Part shown: positions 19,480 to 30,419 of the stretch, one piece after another
Layout of the letters: each line of letters opens with the position of its first letter
How positions within the stretch are numbered: position 1 is the first letter of the stretch
NCBI RefSeq assembly: GCF_027595985.1
Contig: NC_073305.1
Coordinates: 113,525,759 to 113,589,758, forward strand
Origin: Sorex araneus
Lineage: Eukaryota > Chordata > Mammalia > Eulipotyphla > Soricidae
DNA: 64,000 bases
Direction of reading: 5' to 3'
The notes under the pieces: model-generated
The model's input: the letters and a program-made list of their open reading frames with translations, nothing else
The model's database searches: none
Told to the model about the DNA's origin: nothing
Translations under genes and position numbers: made by a program

Positions 19480-20998
19480 ATTACTAGGTAAGTCTTTTAT
19501 GTTAGTGCTTTTGAAAGTCGAGATTGGTTGGCTTCTACATTACATCCTGTCCAATCTAGTGCGCTCCTATTGGGATGTTAATATTGTAGAGTTTGAAGAT
19601 TTCCATAAAATCCAGAACATTTAACTGGACAGTGAGCTTATTTTATAGCAGCAATGGTGGGAAATAATTGTGGCTGTTGAGGCTTCTGGAAGTACAGGAA
19701 GGTGGGGGGAGGTCACCCCAGAGTTTTCAGAAATAAATTAAAAAACACCCAGTGTACCTGAATCCGCAGTTTGGCATCTCTTTGGAGTGGTATCTCTCTT
19801 TTAGTGGTGAGGTAGTGGAGTCTGGCTGTAGACATGGTGGCAGTTAGGGTGCGAGTATTGCTTCCAGAGCTCTGGCAGGTTGGAACTTGGCCCGACCCCC
19901 TCCTGCAATCGCCCTGGAGGTCTCAGTCTGGACCCATGTAACTGGAAAAGTTTTCATCTGGTTAAACTCTTTCGAAATTTAATTGTGAGTCTCTGGAACA
20001 GAGACAAAATCTGCAGATTCTTGAAGATCAATTAACTTTTTATTCAGGACTGGATTATAAACTAACCAGATGTCAGAATCATTCTCCAAATGTTAACTCA
20101 AGGCATCATAAACTGGCAAATCCCTAAAAAACAGACAAGAATTGTTAAGTCATGATCACATAGCTTCACCATAGCAAGAAGCAATTGCTTTACTTCCATA
20201 CTACCCTACACACTGGCATTGAAGACTTTGTTTTTCTGGAGCTCCTCTTATAAAGGTACTTTCTCTTTTTTTCCTTTTCAATAAACTCCTATATGTTATA
20301 AATCTTGAGTCATAGTAATTATTTTCCACATTTTCATTCTTGAAATTATTGAAGAACCAGGGAATCATCAACCATTACAAGGCTCTGTGTCCCTGTATCA
20401 ATACGTACTCAAGAGAATGCAGGCCTCTCCAGAGTAGAGAGCTGAATAAGCAGATATGTGAGAAAATTTCCAAGAAGAGGAATGCACACCATAAAGTAAA
20501 AGAAATGAATTACACATCTCAGAGCAGAGAGGTGGCCAACCTCAGATTGGGGAAATGTGATGAGAGTACACATCTCAGGCACGTGATCTCCAAATGCACA
20601 CCTCTGCCTCTGCCAAGTTAGTTTTTATAAAGTTTTCCCAAACTCCTCCCAAGTATTTTGCTAGGTATTACCAAGGAAGAGAGCTTGTAATTGTTGGGGT
20701 TTTAGTTTAGTTTTTTTTTTTTGTCCCAATATTGGAGCCTTTCCTCCTAGGAAATCCAGTCAATGGCCTGGAATTCATAGAATGCACAGGTTTTCTAGGC
20801 TCCTCAGTTGTGTCCTGTATCAAAGGTCTTTATATCTTTGGGCTACTTCACATTTCATATAGTGTCTTTTCCCAAGCCATATTACAGGCACCTCCCCTCT
20901 CCTGCCCCTACCCCCCTCAATCCACCTATCTGTCTTCCTGCAATGCTTCCATTTTGAATGTTTATTCTTGCAGTGTAGCTTTATTATATTTATTTCAC
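19480..20998. other. No gene; unassigned, partly LTR-like sequence
   Basis: A GC-richer block lies at 19680-19940. At 20277-20286 a TTTTCAATAAAC motif sits in a T-rich context after TATAAAGG (20250), recalling the end of a retroviral LTR, but no matching LTR or internal region is recognisable. The 93-aa frame at 20340-20621 has no known domain. Confidence 0.35.
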
Positions 20999-21008
20999 GT
21001 TGAAATTC

Positions 21009-21684
21009 TCTTGCCCCCGCACCTGGCTGGCTGTCTTCACCAGGGCCCCTCAGAGGGGGTGGGTTGAGTTTCCCTCCCCACCCCAAGCAGAGGCCCAGCA
21101 GCCGAAGACCTCCGAAACCCAGTCACAGTCATGCTCAAGGCCACTCTTCACACATTTGGATGAGCCTCACACATGAAGGAACCATCTGAGGGACCCAGGT
21201 GTGTGGGACTCAGGGCTGAGATCTCCAAGCCTGCTCGGATCGAGACTGGGCCTCTTCCACCCAGATTCCCCATTTTCCAGTAGCTAGGTGGTCACACCCA
21301 GAAACTGCCCTCACCGCTGTGTAATACCATCAATAGCCAACATCCAGAGACTATAAAACTAAGCTCTTGGAAGCGCTGACATCTTATAGCCTCGTTCTCC
21401 CTCTTAGAGAACCTGACAAGTTACCAAGAGTTTCCTGACCACATGGGAGAGCCTGACAAGCTCCCCGTGGCATATTCATATGCCCAAACCAGTAACAATG
21501 ATGGATCTCATTCCCCTGACCCTGAAAGAGCCTCCAGTGTGGCACCATTGGGAAGGACGAGTAAAGAGAGGCTTTGAAAATCTCAGGGCTAGGACGAATG
21601 GAGATGTTACTGAGACTGCTGGAGAAAATCAACGATCTACGGGATGATGATGATGATGATGATGATGATAATGATGAAGATGAT
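21009..21684 (+). mobile_element. Complete tRNA-less RTE derivative with own 5'UTR, GAT-repeat tail and TSD
   Basis: It is 676 nt long, bounded by the perfect 10-bp TSD GTTGAAATTC (20999-21008 and 21685-21694). The order is a GC-rich 5' region; a block around CCAGATTCCCCATTTTCC (21265-21285); a TATA-like ACTATAAAA (21350-21358); the body GACAAGTTACCAAGAG to CCCGTGGCATATTC; and the extended RTE 5' block CCTGAAAGAGCCTCCAG. Then it jumps to the RTE 3' end (GACGAATGGAGATGTTACTG, about 21592) and finishes in (GAT)n. No ORF is present. It looks like an RTE with all coding sequence removed, still able to move in trans. Confidence 0.85.
21348..21362 (+). promoter_or_regulatory. TATA-like motif in the RTE-derivative 5'UTR
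   Basis: GACTATAAAACTAAG is preceded by a GC-richer segment. The same ACTATAAAA is kept in the inverted copy near 1372-1380 (minus strand); the copy near 8625 has ACTACAAAA. Conservation suggests an internal pol II promoter element, but this is inference from sequence only. Confidence 0.4.
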
Positions 21685-21694
21685 GTTGAAATTC

Positions 21695-22120
21695 ATAGAA
21701 TTACATGTCACACAAAATCCATTTAATGGCTACTACATATGTAGTATGGAGACTCAGCTTGATCTGAATATTACCAATCCTTCATCCTAGGGATTGTTCT
21801 TCTCAAGTTCTACAAACATCAAAGCATACTCGTAGGAATGTAATTTACCCAAAAAATGTTGGTTAGATATGCCATATGACATGCTATAATAAAATAAAAA
21901 ACAAGTTCTAGACTGATTACAATACATTTCCCTATGTATGCCATTCGAACCTTTAGTGCTACTTTAACACATTTAGTTTCTGGTGCCATAATTTCATGCC
22001 CAGCTTCTGATAGGTAATAAATTTACTTCCAGACATCTTAAAAGTCAAAAAGTACATATCTTAAATAAAATATTCTCAAAAGGATAATCACCCAACATAC
22101 ATTTAATGTAGTGTATAGAA
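21695..22120. other. No gene; unassigned AT-rich sequence
   Basis: No repeat or coding signal could be assigned by eye. Confidence 0.45.
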
Positions 22121-22123
22121 ATT

Positions 22124-22372
22124 TAGTTACTGTTACTGTCACTGTCATCCTGTTACTCATCGGTTTGCTGGAGCGGGCACCAGTAATGTCTCTCATTGTG
22201 AGACTTATTGTTACAGTTTTTGGCATATTGAAAACACCACGGGTAGCTTGCCAGGCTCTGCCGTGTGGGCTCTATACTCTCGGTAGCTTGCCGGGCTCTC
22301 CTAGAGATGCGGAGGAATCGAACACGGGTTGGCCACGTGAAAGGCGAATGCCCTACCACTGTACTGTTGCAT
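22124..22372 (-). mobile_element. Long SINE (RTE-tailed), minus strand
   Basis: Tail (GTTACTGTCACTGTCATCC), body (GGTAGCTTGCCAGGCTCTG) and tRNA head (CGAACACGGGTTGGCC, the B-box on the other strand) are all present. The last few bases of the head are decayed (GTACTGTTGCATG). Confidence 0.9.
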
Positions 22373-22902
22373 GAAATGTAAATAGATGAAACATATGTGA
22401 ATTTAATAGTGGTGAATCTGTCATCAGAAAGCAATAATCTCTGGTTTAACCAAGAAAATCTTGTTCCTAGATCTGCAAAAGACTGAAACAAATCATAGAA
22501 AACAATGATTTAATCAAGATGCTTTTTTCCTAAGGTTTTACATTCCAAGTGACATCTTTATTGGTCTTCTCTCAAACTACTATAAATGCCTTTCATATTA
22601 ATAGGTCTCTGATGCATTATAAATATAAAATGCTCAAGTAGTCTTGCCAGTTTTTTAAGACTCTTAAATTGTAACCACTTAAAGTGTAATGTAATTAAAA
22701 GAATATAATTGCTTTTGACTTATTTTCTTTATTAAGAAGGAGAAACACACACATATACATACCTCATGAGCAACCCATGAGAAGAAATATTCTGACATCA
22801 TTCTTCTGAGATTGATTTAAAAACATACAACATCCTTATTTTGTAAATAATTTAGATATTTTAAATCATATGTAGCACCTTTCCTTACAAATGTCATACA
22901 CA
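22373..22902. other. No gene; unassigned AT-rich sequence
   Basis: No feature is supported. Confidence 0.45.
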
Positions 22903-22903
22903 G

Positions 22904-23072
22904 GGGCTGGAGCGATAGCACAGCAGGTAGAGCATTTGCCTTGCACGCGGCCGACCCGGATTCGATCCCCAGCATCCCATATGGTCCCCTAAGGACCACA
23001 AGGAGTAATTCCTGAGTGCAGAGCCAGGAGTAACCCCTGTGCATCACCAAGTGTGACCCAAAAAGAAAAAAA
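22904..23072 (+). mobile_element. Short tRNA SINE (SOR-type), fairly young
   Basis: It starts GGGGCTGGAGCGATAGCACA. The B-box region is GGATTCGATCCCC. The middle reads GGAGTAATTCCTGAGTGCAG and the end GTGTGACCCAAAAAG plus an A-run. The pol III A- and B-boxes are nearly consensus. Confidence 0.95.
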
Positions 23073-24184
23073 AAGTCACATATAGCCATAGGGTCATATT
23101 TTATGCAAATTTCTAGAAAATTGTCTACAGTTAGAGTTTGTACTTAAATTGAAATAAATCCAATATCTTGATAATTATTCCTGCATAACCATGCACTTGG
23201 ACATGGTTAAAAGATCACTCAACAAATTAGTAGTAGATAGAGGACTAAGATCCAGGATTTCTAATTTCTGAGACTAGTGCTTTTCCCCCTATAAGATACA
23301 ATGGTCCTAATTAAGAAGTTGACAAAAATGTTTACAACAGCTTGAAATGTTGGTTTTTTTTTTTATTTGCCAAGGGGAAATTATTGAAAGAAAAAGAAAA
23401 CTCAATCTATAGCTCCCTGGATGGCATTTAAAAAGATCTGAACTATAAAAATAGCTTCTAAAAGCCCTTCTAAATGTTGAAAAGCCAAAAAAATTGCTTC
23501 TAATTAAATGCTCAATTAAAGTTTATTATATGTTGTATCATTATTAGGTTAAATGTACAACACTGAGTTGTATGCCCATTTTCTTGCACTTATGGTCTAT
23601 CTGCGCTCCGTTGTTCAATCAAAGCTTATGAAATGTCAATATGCACTTTGTAGACCTTTAATAAGAAACATAATAAGCGATGTTCTGACAATTAAGAAGT
23701 ACTTATTTTAGAGTGTGGGTGTGGGCTGTGCAATCACCTCCTGTTTAGTCTAAGATTTTTATACCCTAGGAAATACTTTATAAAAAGATTAAGAATGGGT
23801 AAGAGGTACACATTTCTTTTCTAACAGATGATCAACTATGAAAAGGAACATAAGAAAGAAGAAACTGGCAGCAAGAGAGCTCCTCAGATACTCCAAAGGG
23901 ACCCCTCCTTCACAGTCTTTAGGACAGGGAGGTAGCTTGAAGGGCCAGAGTGTCTGCTTGACACATGGGTGCCACACACCAATGAGGAGAAAACCCTAGT
24001 GTGTGGCCTACCCCTCACTCAAAATAAAACAAAACAAAACAAAAAACAACCCCAAAACACCCTACAGAATCAATTTAAGGATTTCCTTGAAACTATCCGA
24101 TCTATACTGACAGCAAGACTTCTAATGCCTTCTGGAGCACAATTCTGTTTTGTCTGTTTGTGTGTATGTCTGTTTTAAAAATAC
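23073..24184. other. No gene; unassigned AT-rich sequence
   Basis: Positions 23225-23295 (CTAAGATCCAGGATTTCTAA) resemble a MIR fragment on the minus strand, with low confidence. Positions 23925-24050 may be a heavily decayed SINE with an ACAAAACAAAAC tail. The rest is unassigned and low in recognised repeats. Confidence 0.4.
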
Positions 24185-24800
24185 ACTCCTGGTTAGATAC
24201 CCTGGGGACCCCAAAACAGCAGAAACACACTCTGCACTCCTATGTTCATTGCAGCACCATTCACCATAGCCAGAATCTGGAAACAACCTAAGTGTCTGAG
24301 AGCAGACATATGAATAAAGAAACTATAGTGCATCTACACAATGGAATACTATGCAGTTGTTGGAAAAAATGCAGTCATGAAATTTGCTTATAATTGGACA
24401 TGGAAGTGTCATGCTGAGTAAAATGAGTCAGAAGGAGAGGGACAGGTATAGAATGACTTCATTCATTGTGGTATGTAACATATAAATATTATACTTATAT
24501 ATAAATATTATGCTATAAATATAATGCTTATTTTATTATATATCATAATATACATCATTATATTACATATAATTATATTATATATGATGTATAATATATA
24601 AATATTATATATAGTAGAAGACTAATATCCATGGTCAGGGAAAACAGGGGTTAGAGGGGTTAGGATGACTGGTCAATGGTTAGATTTAACCACTAGTGTG
24701 TGGGGAGCTGAGCATAAAGAAGAGACTGGTATGACAATAATAGCTGGGAATGATCATGTTGGACAAGAACTGAGTGTTAAAAGTAGGTAAAGAGATATTC
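24185..24800 (+). mobile_element. Old L1: end of ORF2 and 3'UTR
   Basis: TGTTCATTGCAGCACCATTCACCATAGCC, GAATCTGGAAACAACC, CACAATGGAATACTATGCAG and AATGAGTCAGAAGGAGAG are the standard L1 ORF2 end blocks. The reading frame is broken. An AT-rich expansion occupies 24480-24615. The 3'UTR piece at 24640-24800 matches the one at 37690-37780. Confidence 0.85.
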
Positions 24801-25086
24801 TTGATATCACAGACTCATATGGCAAGTATCTCAGCAGACACTTCTCTGGTAGTGGCTTCCTGGAAGGTTGTGACATGGTTTGTGAGGAAGAGTTTGAGCT
24901 CTTCAGAAAAGTGTCCTGATCAATAAGTAATATCTGGCAGGACAGTGAAGTAACAATGTAAATGCTACATTAGTTCTCCCCCTTAAAGTAAGAATGACAT
25001 AAGTAATCAATTGCACTTGAGTATTAGTTATCTAACCTTTGAATTCCACAGGGATAAAACATGTATTAGACTTTGGGTTAGATCAC

Positions 25087-25133
<47 letters not shown>

Positions 25134-25391
25134 CACAAAGTCACTCTCAGGACTCTAAAGACAGGTGCATTTCAAAGTATACACATTTTTTTAAATGTAC
25201 AAAGATTTTTACTTTATCAAATATTCTATAATTTCTAAATGTGAACACATGTTTCCATATAATAAAACGAGGTGTATTTATCAGTCATTAATAAAAATTG
25301 GATTTAGTGACTCACTACTAGATAGATAAGTTTAGAAGAAATGATAGGTGTTGTTAAAGTAACTGATTATTATTCATTTTTAATGCTATTA
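24801..25391. other. No gene; unassigned sequence with a (CA)n microsatellite
   Basis: (CA)n at 25090-25137, with one G interruption. Confidence 0.6.
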
Positions 25392-25540
25392 TTAAGCCAT
25401 ACCCAGATGCTTAGGGGCTACTCCGAGCTCTGTGCTCAGTGGGTGTACTAGGGAACTATGGCGTGTCTGAGATCATTCCCTGACCTCTCATATGCAATGC
25501 ATGCCCTCAGCTCATTGAGTTATTTCTCTACCCGACACTG
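25392..25540 (-). mobile_element. Old short tRNA SINE, minus strand
   Basis: CATACCCAGATGCTTAGGGGCTACTCC, GCTCTGTGCTCAGTGG and CATATGCAATGCATGCCC, ending in TGAGTTATTTCTCTAC, give the reversed SINE order. It is strongly diverged. Confidence 0.55.
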
Positions 25541-25694
25541 AATTGATTTTAGCGTGGCTATAAAATAAAGTGTAGGGATGTAAGAAATAAAGAGATACCT
25601 AGAATATCTAATTAGCAGAAACTACATTAAGAAGCACTTTCTACCCCATATAACTCACTCATGGGCAATGGATGCCATCAGCTTTAACCCTCTT

Positions 25695-25769
25695 TTATGA
25701 TCAGATTTACACCGTAGATGGTTCCCTCTGGTGGCAGTGTAGGGAATAAACAGATTAAAAAGGCAGCAC

Positions 25770-25807
<38 letters not shown>
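25695..25807 (+). mobile_element. Short poly(A) retrocopy of an mRNA 3' end
   Basis: About 77 nt of non-SINE sequence contains AATAAA (25745-25750), then 21 nt, then 36 uninterrupted A (25772-25807). It is flanked by the 9-bp duplication AACCCTCTT (25686-25694 and 25809-25817). This is what L1 makes from a 5'-truncated polyadenylated transcript. The parent gene is not recognised. Confidence 0.65.
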
Positions 25808-25808
<1 letters not shown>

Positions 25809-25974
25809 AACCCTCTTGGAAGATTTGGGAAAGATAATGATTCTAAGGGAAAGATAATGTTGTGGTGTTGGAATTATGTGGATGAAAAACCATTATTAGT
25901 ATACAGAAACTCTGTGAGATATTGTAAACCACAGAATCTCAAAAAATTTAATTCCTAAGAAGAGTGGAAGGACA

Positions 25975-26137
25975 GAAGGAAGGAAAGGAGGGAGGGAGGA
26001 AGGAAGGAAGGAAGGAAGGAAGGAAGGAAGGAAGGAAGGAAGGAAGGAAGGAAGGAAGGAAGGAAGGAAGGAAGGAAGGAAGGAAGGAAGGAAGGAAGGA
26101 AGGAAGGAAGGAAGGAAGGAAGGAAGGAAGGAAGGAA
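25975..26137. repeat. Long (GGAA)n microsatellite
   Basis: About 35 pure GGAA/GAAG units from 25998 to 26137, after an impure GGAGGGAGG lead-in. GGAA is the core of ETS-factor binding sites, and arrays of this length can act as ETS-responsive elements in other mammals. No nearby promoter is visible here. Confidence 0.97.
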
Positions 26138-26298
26138 TATTGAGCTTAAATAAATAAGAGTATTTACAAAACTGTAGAGAACATACAGGAGTTAAGTTTC
26201 ATGCCTGGCTTGTGGCTGATTCCAGTTTGAATTTTCATATTCTCACTCAAATGAAAAGGTTCAAAATTATAATAGTTGAACTCTCACAGACTTCACCA

Positions 26299-26418
26299 TG
26301 TGTTAGATGAGGAAGTGGTGTCATTAAGCTAGAGAATGAAATTAGAGAGAGCAGTGTTAGATGTGTTAGATGAGGAAGTGGTGTCATTAAGCTAGAGAAT
26401 GAAATTAGAGAGAGCAGG
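26299..26418. repeat. Tandem duplication, period 62 nt
   Basis: TGTTAGATGAGGAAGTGGTG and the following AGAGAATGAAATTAGAGAG occur at 26301 and again at 26363 with almost no change. It is a recent local duplication of non-repeat sequence. Confidence 0.9.
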
Positions 26419-26536
26419 AGTAAAATATAAGAGGTAAAGACTAGGAAATTCAGAGATTGATCCATATAGCGGAATCTATAGCTCAGAGGAGTTGTAAGAC
26501 CAGAAGTAGAAATGTGGCATCTTTGGCATAGTTAAT

Positions 26537-26768
26537 CACTGTCACTGTCATCCCCATTGCTCATCGATTTGCTCAAGCGGGCACCAGTAACGTTTCCATT
26601 GTGAGACTTGTTGTTGCTGTTTTTGGAATGTTGAATACGCCATGGGTAGCTTGCCAGGCTCTGCCATATGGGCAGGATACTCTAGGTAGGTTGCCGGGCT
26701 CTCCGAGAGGGGCAGAGGAATCGAACCCAGGTCAGCCGCGTGCAAGGCGCACTATTGCTCCAGCCCCA
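26537..26768 (-). mobile_element. Long SINE (RTE-tailed), minus strand, with TSD
   Basis: It is complete from tail to head and bounded by the 11-bp TSD GCATAGTTAAT (26526-26536 and 26769-26779). About 20 nt between the A- and B-box are deleted (GCAAGGCG joins CACTATTGC), which would damage the pol III promoter spacing. Confidence 0.93.
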
Positions 26769-26779
26769 GCATAGTTAAT

Positions 26780-27596
26780 AGTTAAAGTAATAAGAGTGAG
26801 TGTAGAGAAAATAGGAAGACTGTGTTGCTGAGGGGGTGTGGTAAGAAGAAGGCAAGAGAAGAGTGATGGAAAACAAGAAGAGTGACCACTTTTGCAACAA
26901 GAGAAAAAAAATCAGATTTCAAGTGTAACATCAAAAAGAACTATGATATATGGATGGAATGTGTGTGCAGTTACTCATTTTAGAGTTTCCCCTCTCTTGG
27001 TAGTTTAGAAGAGAGGGTTTGAGAAGTAGTGAGATGAAAAGTAAGAGGGGAGATCTGGATCTGGATGACTAGAGAACGGTGACAGTGAGAGAGGGGGATG
27101 TGGGCTCAAGGATGACTTTTTAGTTCTTTAATATAAAATGATTTGGATACTTTTTCAAATGATAGGGAAAGCCTCTACACAGAAAAATATTTTAAGACTT
27201 AGGAAATAAGTGGCTTGTGGTAGCTAAGGTGGAAAATGAGAGAGGAGGACACTTCTCTGAGCAGAGATGGAGAGTCCTCAGTGGAGGGACATTGCCAGAA
27301 GAGGAAAGGAGAAAGGGAGTGGAGAGATGGAGAGTTTCCAGACTCACTTCAAGCTCTTGTCTGTACAAAGAATGAGGGAGGTCATGCACTGAGGATTGGA
27401 AGGAGACAAAGGAGAACTGAAGAGAATGTGGAGCATTCCCTGAGCTGACCATGAAAACAGAGTGGATTTCTTCTACAGCCAGGATATCTTATTGGTGTTG
27501 GTCATGCATTTTCTGTGGATCAGTCTATATAACCAACTCCAGAGGTTGTATGCAGACACAGAACACAAACAACTGTTTTTATCTGGGTTGAAGTTC
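26780..27596. other. No gene; unassigned purine-rich sequence
   Basis: A GA-rich strand asymmetry runs across 26800-27450. The antisense frame at 27192-27452 is a consequence of this composition and has no domain. Confidence 0.45.
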
Positions 27597-27604
27597 TGTG
27601 GGTG

Positions 27605-27860
27605 TCATCATCACCATCATCATCATCATCGTCATCATCATCATCATCATCATCCCATTGATTGTCTATTTTCTCCAGCGGTCTCAGTAACATCTCCAAT
27701 TGTCTTAGCCCTGAGATTTTAGAAGCCTCTCTTTGTTCGTCCTTTCCAATGATGCTGTATTGGAGGCTCTTTCAGGGTCAGGGGAATGAGACCCATCATT
27801 ATTACTGGTTTTGGCATATAAATATGCCATGGGGAGTTTGCCAGGCTCTCCCATGCGGAT
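27605..27860 (-). mobile_element. tRNA-less RTE derivative with (GAT)n tail, minus strand
   Basis: On the minus strand: body from GGCAAACTCCCCATGGCAT, the extended block CCTGAAAGAGCCTCCAATAC, the RTE 3' end GAGATGTTACTGAGACC, then (GAT)n. TSD TGTGGGTG lies at 27597-27604 and 27861-27868. It is the same subtype as 21009-21684 but 5'-truncated within the body. Confidence 0.8.
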
Positions 27861-27894
27861 TGTGGGTGCAATGGAAAGAAAATAAATAGGAATG

Positions 27895-28262
27895 TTGAGA
27901 GTTTTAGCAGAAGTGTGACTCAACTGCCTCATGTGCTAGGGAAGAAGGCAGTTGGGATGGAGAAAGGACCACTAAGTCAGTGATGGAGGGATGGCTCAGG
28001 ATGGGAGACTTGTACTGAGAGTACATAAAGGACAAAACATGATGGTCTCTCAGTATCTGTATTGCAAATCATGATGTCCCAAAATAGAGAGAAAGTAAGG
28101 AGGAAGTTGCCTGCTATAGAGGCAGGGGGTGGGGACCTGGATGGTAGAAAATGTGCACTGGTGGAGGGATGGGTGTTCAATCATTGTATGACTGAAACTC
28201 AATCATGAAAGCTTTGTTACTATATCTCATGGTGATTCAATTTAAAAATAAATAAATAAAAC
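27895..28262 (+). mobile_element. L1 3'UTR, 5'-truncated copy
   Basis: CTCAGTATCTGTATTGCAAATCA, GTGCACTGGTGGAGGGATGGG, CATTGTATGACTGAAACTC and GGTGATTCAATTTAAAAA are L1 3'UTR blocks shared with 31548-31965 and, more distantly, with the young L1 ends. No coding sequence is present. Confidence 0.75.
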
Positions 28263-28573
28263 AATTTTTTTAAATTGTGGCTAAAGTAATGTTTTCAGGA
28301 CTTTTAAACTACATAAGAAAGGGACTCCAAATACTGAGAAAGCAGTGGTCATCAAATATGGCTCCATGTAAGATACAACAGAGGAAATATTAATGGATAA
28401 TTAAAGGTTCTTGAGGAGATTAGAAAGATTGAAATGGGATTTCTTAGAAGAACACTTTCTCTGAGACAGTGAGGAGGAGGATCCTACATAGTTTTGCTAA
28501 ATTCTTTGACATAAGAATTTTCACTGTGTAAATAATTGGCTAAAATTTTGCCTTTAAAAAAATCACAAAAGTA

Positions 28574-28739
28574 GGGGCTGGAGTGATAGCACAGCGAATA
28601 GGGCATTTGCCTTGCACACAGCCAACCCAGGTTTGATTCCCAGTATCCCATATGGCCCCCTGAGCACCGCCAGGAGTAATTCCTGAGTGTACAACCAGAG
28701 TAACCCCTGTGTATCGCCAGGTGTGACCCAAAAAGAAAA
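28574..28739 (+). mobile_element. Short tRNA SINE with perfect long TSD
   Basis: It is full length (GGGGCTGGAGTGATAGCACAGC, CATATGGCCCCCTGAGCACC, GGTGTGACCC, A-run). The A-rich duplication AATCACAAAAGTA with 5 preceding A flanks it (28556-28573 and 28740-28757). Confidence 0.95.
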
Positions 28740-28757
28740 AAAAAAATCACAAAAGTA

Positions 28758-29615
28758 AATTAGTTATTAAGTATGTGCTGCAATTCTCTTTTTCAGTCTT
28801 CCCCCAAGGTAAAATAAACACACAGGGATAAAAATTGTTATGAAATTTGAACTCATTAGGAATTGTATAATAATTTTTTAAAAAAAAAACAGAAGGAGCT
28901 TGAGTCTTCTTTTGCTTCTGACTTCCAATATAGCATGATAAATTTGGTAATGGTAGCATTAGAGAACAAGTAGTTGTATCTAAATTTGCTAAAGAATAGA
29001 CAATTAATGCTCTTGACAACTGTTGTGAATGACTAACCTCTTCTATTCTTTTCTATTCTTCCATAACTTGGCAAATGTTTGGTTTTGACAGGTGAGAGGG
29101 ATGACTTCACTCACTGAAAGATTCGAAAATGGATATTTTATTATTTTTCTACAAGAATACAAACCAGTCTAAACAAAACTGTCAAACTGTCAACTAATTA
29201 TTTCATCTTCCAAGGCAAAATTACCTCATGACCAATTAGTTATACAATAAAAATATTTGCAGCATCAATATTTAGAGCAAAGAATTTACAGAGAAACTTC
29301 TGGAAGTGAGTGAACAAGGATTGATATCTGTGAGTAGGAGGAGAAACGGATTTATATTGGTGCATTATCCTAGAAAAAAAATGAATACTTTGATTGCTAA
29401 GCTATTGTTTTAACAGAATATATACTTTAACTTTTAATTGGTTGGTTAGAAACAGATTGAAATATCATAGAAGCCTTATAATGGGTAAATCAATGCATTA
29501 TAAAAATATAGTTCATAAATTTATGTGAACAAGAACATACATTTTCTAAAATTATTCTTAGTCTTGTAGATCACCCTACCCAGCATTTTTAATCTCACGG
29601 ATGTAAATCAACATT
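28758..29615. other. No gene; unassigned AT-rich sequence
   Basis: No repeat or coding signal could be assigned. Confidence 0.45.
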
Positions 29616-29630
29616 AAGAAACAAACAAGA

Positions 29631-29837
29631 AAAGTGAAAGTAAAGTGAAATTTATCAGTTACACAGGTGGGGTGAGAGGCTGGGGAGGTGGAGGGGAGGT
29701 ATACTGTGATTCTTGGTGGTGGAATATGTGCACCGGTGAAGGGATGGGTATTCGAGCGTTGTATGACTGAGACTTAAACCTGAAAGCTTTGTAACTTTCC
29801 ACATGGTGATTCAATAAAAGAATAAATTAATTAAAAA
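29631..29837 (+). mobile_element. Truncated L1-type tail with TSD (composite or L1 3' end)
   Basis: Only the last 200 nt are present: GGGAGGTATACTGTGATTCTTGG, GTGCACCGGTGAAGGGATGGG, CCTGAAAGCTTTGTAAC and GGTGATTCAATAAAAG. The 15-bp TSD AAGAAACAAACAAGA lies at 29616-29630 and 29838-29852. Its subfamily matches the tails of the composite elements rather than the coding L1 copies. Confidence 0.88.
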
Positions 29838-29852
29838 AAGAAACAAACAAGA

Positions 29853-30419
29853 TTTATCACACACACGCGGGCGCACACATGCACGTGTGCACACATGCAC
29901 CAAAAAAACCTCTAGTAAGTGCTTATGATATCAAGTGCCATTGTTTGTAACTCAGTTTAATCAAAGAAAATAAGGTTTACCCCTACAAAGAACCTGGATG
30001 CCTAAGGAAATAAGTAATTCAGAACTGGGCCAAGTAAAGTATAGACAAACAGGGAAATCTTAGACCAGGTGGTAGACAAGTGCTGAAAAGAAAATGGAAC
30101 CATGTCTAAAGGATGCAGGAACCAGATCAAAGAAATTTCCTCAGATTAAATTTGGGATCATTTAAATATTGAAATTTATAGTAATAGAAGTTATAACTAT
30201 TGAATTAAAATTTCCATGAATCCATATTCATACAAAATGAATAAAGGAAATTAGGGCCGTGTTTAGATTGTGTTCTCCCTCACCCCAATTCACGTGTCTT
30301 AACATGTATCTCAGAGTGTGATCTCATTTGAAAATAAAGTGTTAGTGAAGTAATTCAGTTCAAGAACTTATTAGGGTGGACCCTAATTTAAGAACATGTC
30401 CTTATAAACAGCGATCTTT
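29853..30419. other. No gene; unassigned sequence
   Basis: A short CACGCGGGCGCACACATGCACG dinucleotide-like stretch (29861-29895) is a decayed CA/CG repeat. Nothing else is supported. Confidence 0.45.

Noticed and set aside
20250-20330. Retroviral LTR end at TTTTCAATAAAC
   Set aside because: Only a polyadenylation-like motif and TATAAAGG are seen; no paired LTR, primer site or coding remains support it. Kept only as a remark in the unassigned block.
22904-22980. Possible tRNA genes at the SINE heads
   Set aside because: A- and B-boxes are present, but the heads do not extend into a cloverleaf with an acceptor stem and are always followed by SINE bodies.
27605-27654. His-rich peptide (poly-His) in a plus-strand frame
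   Set aside because: It is the translation of the (CAT)n tail of an RTE derivative.
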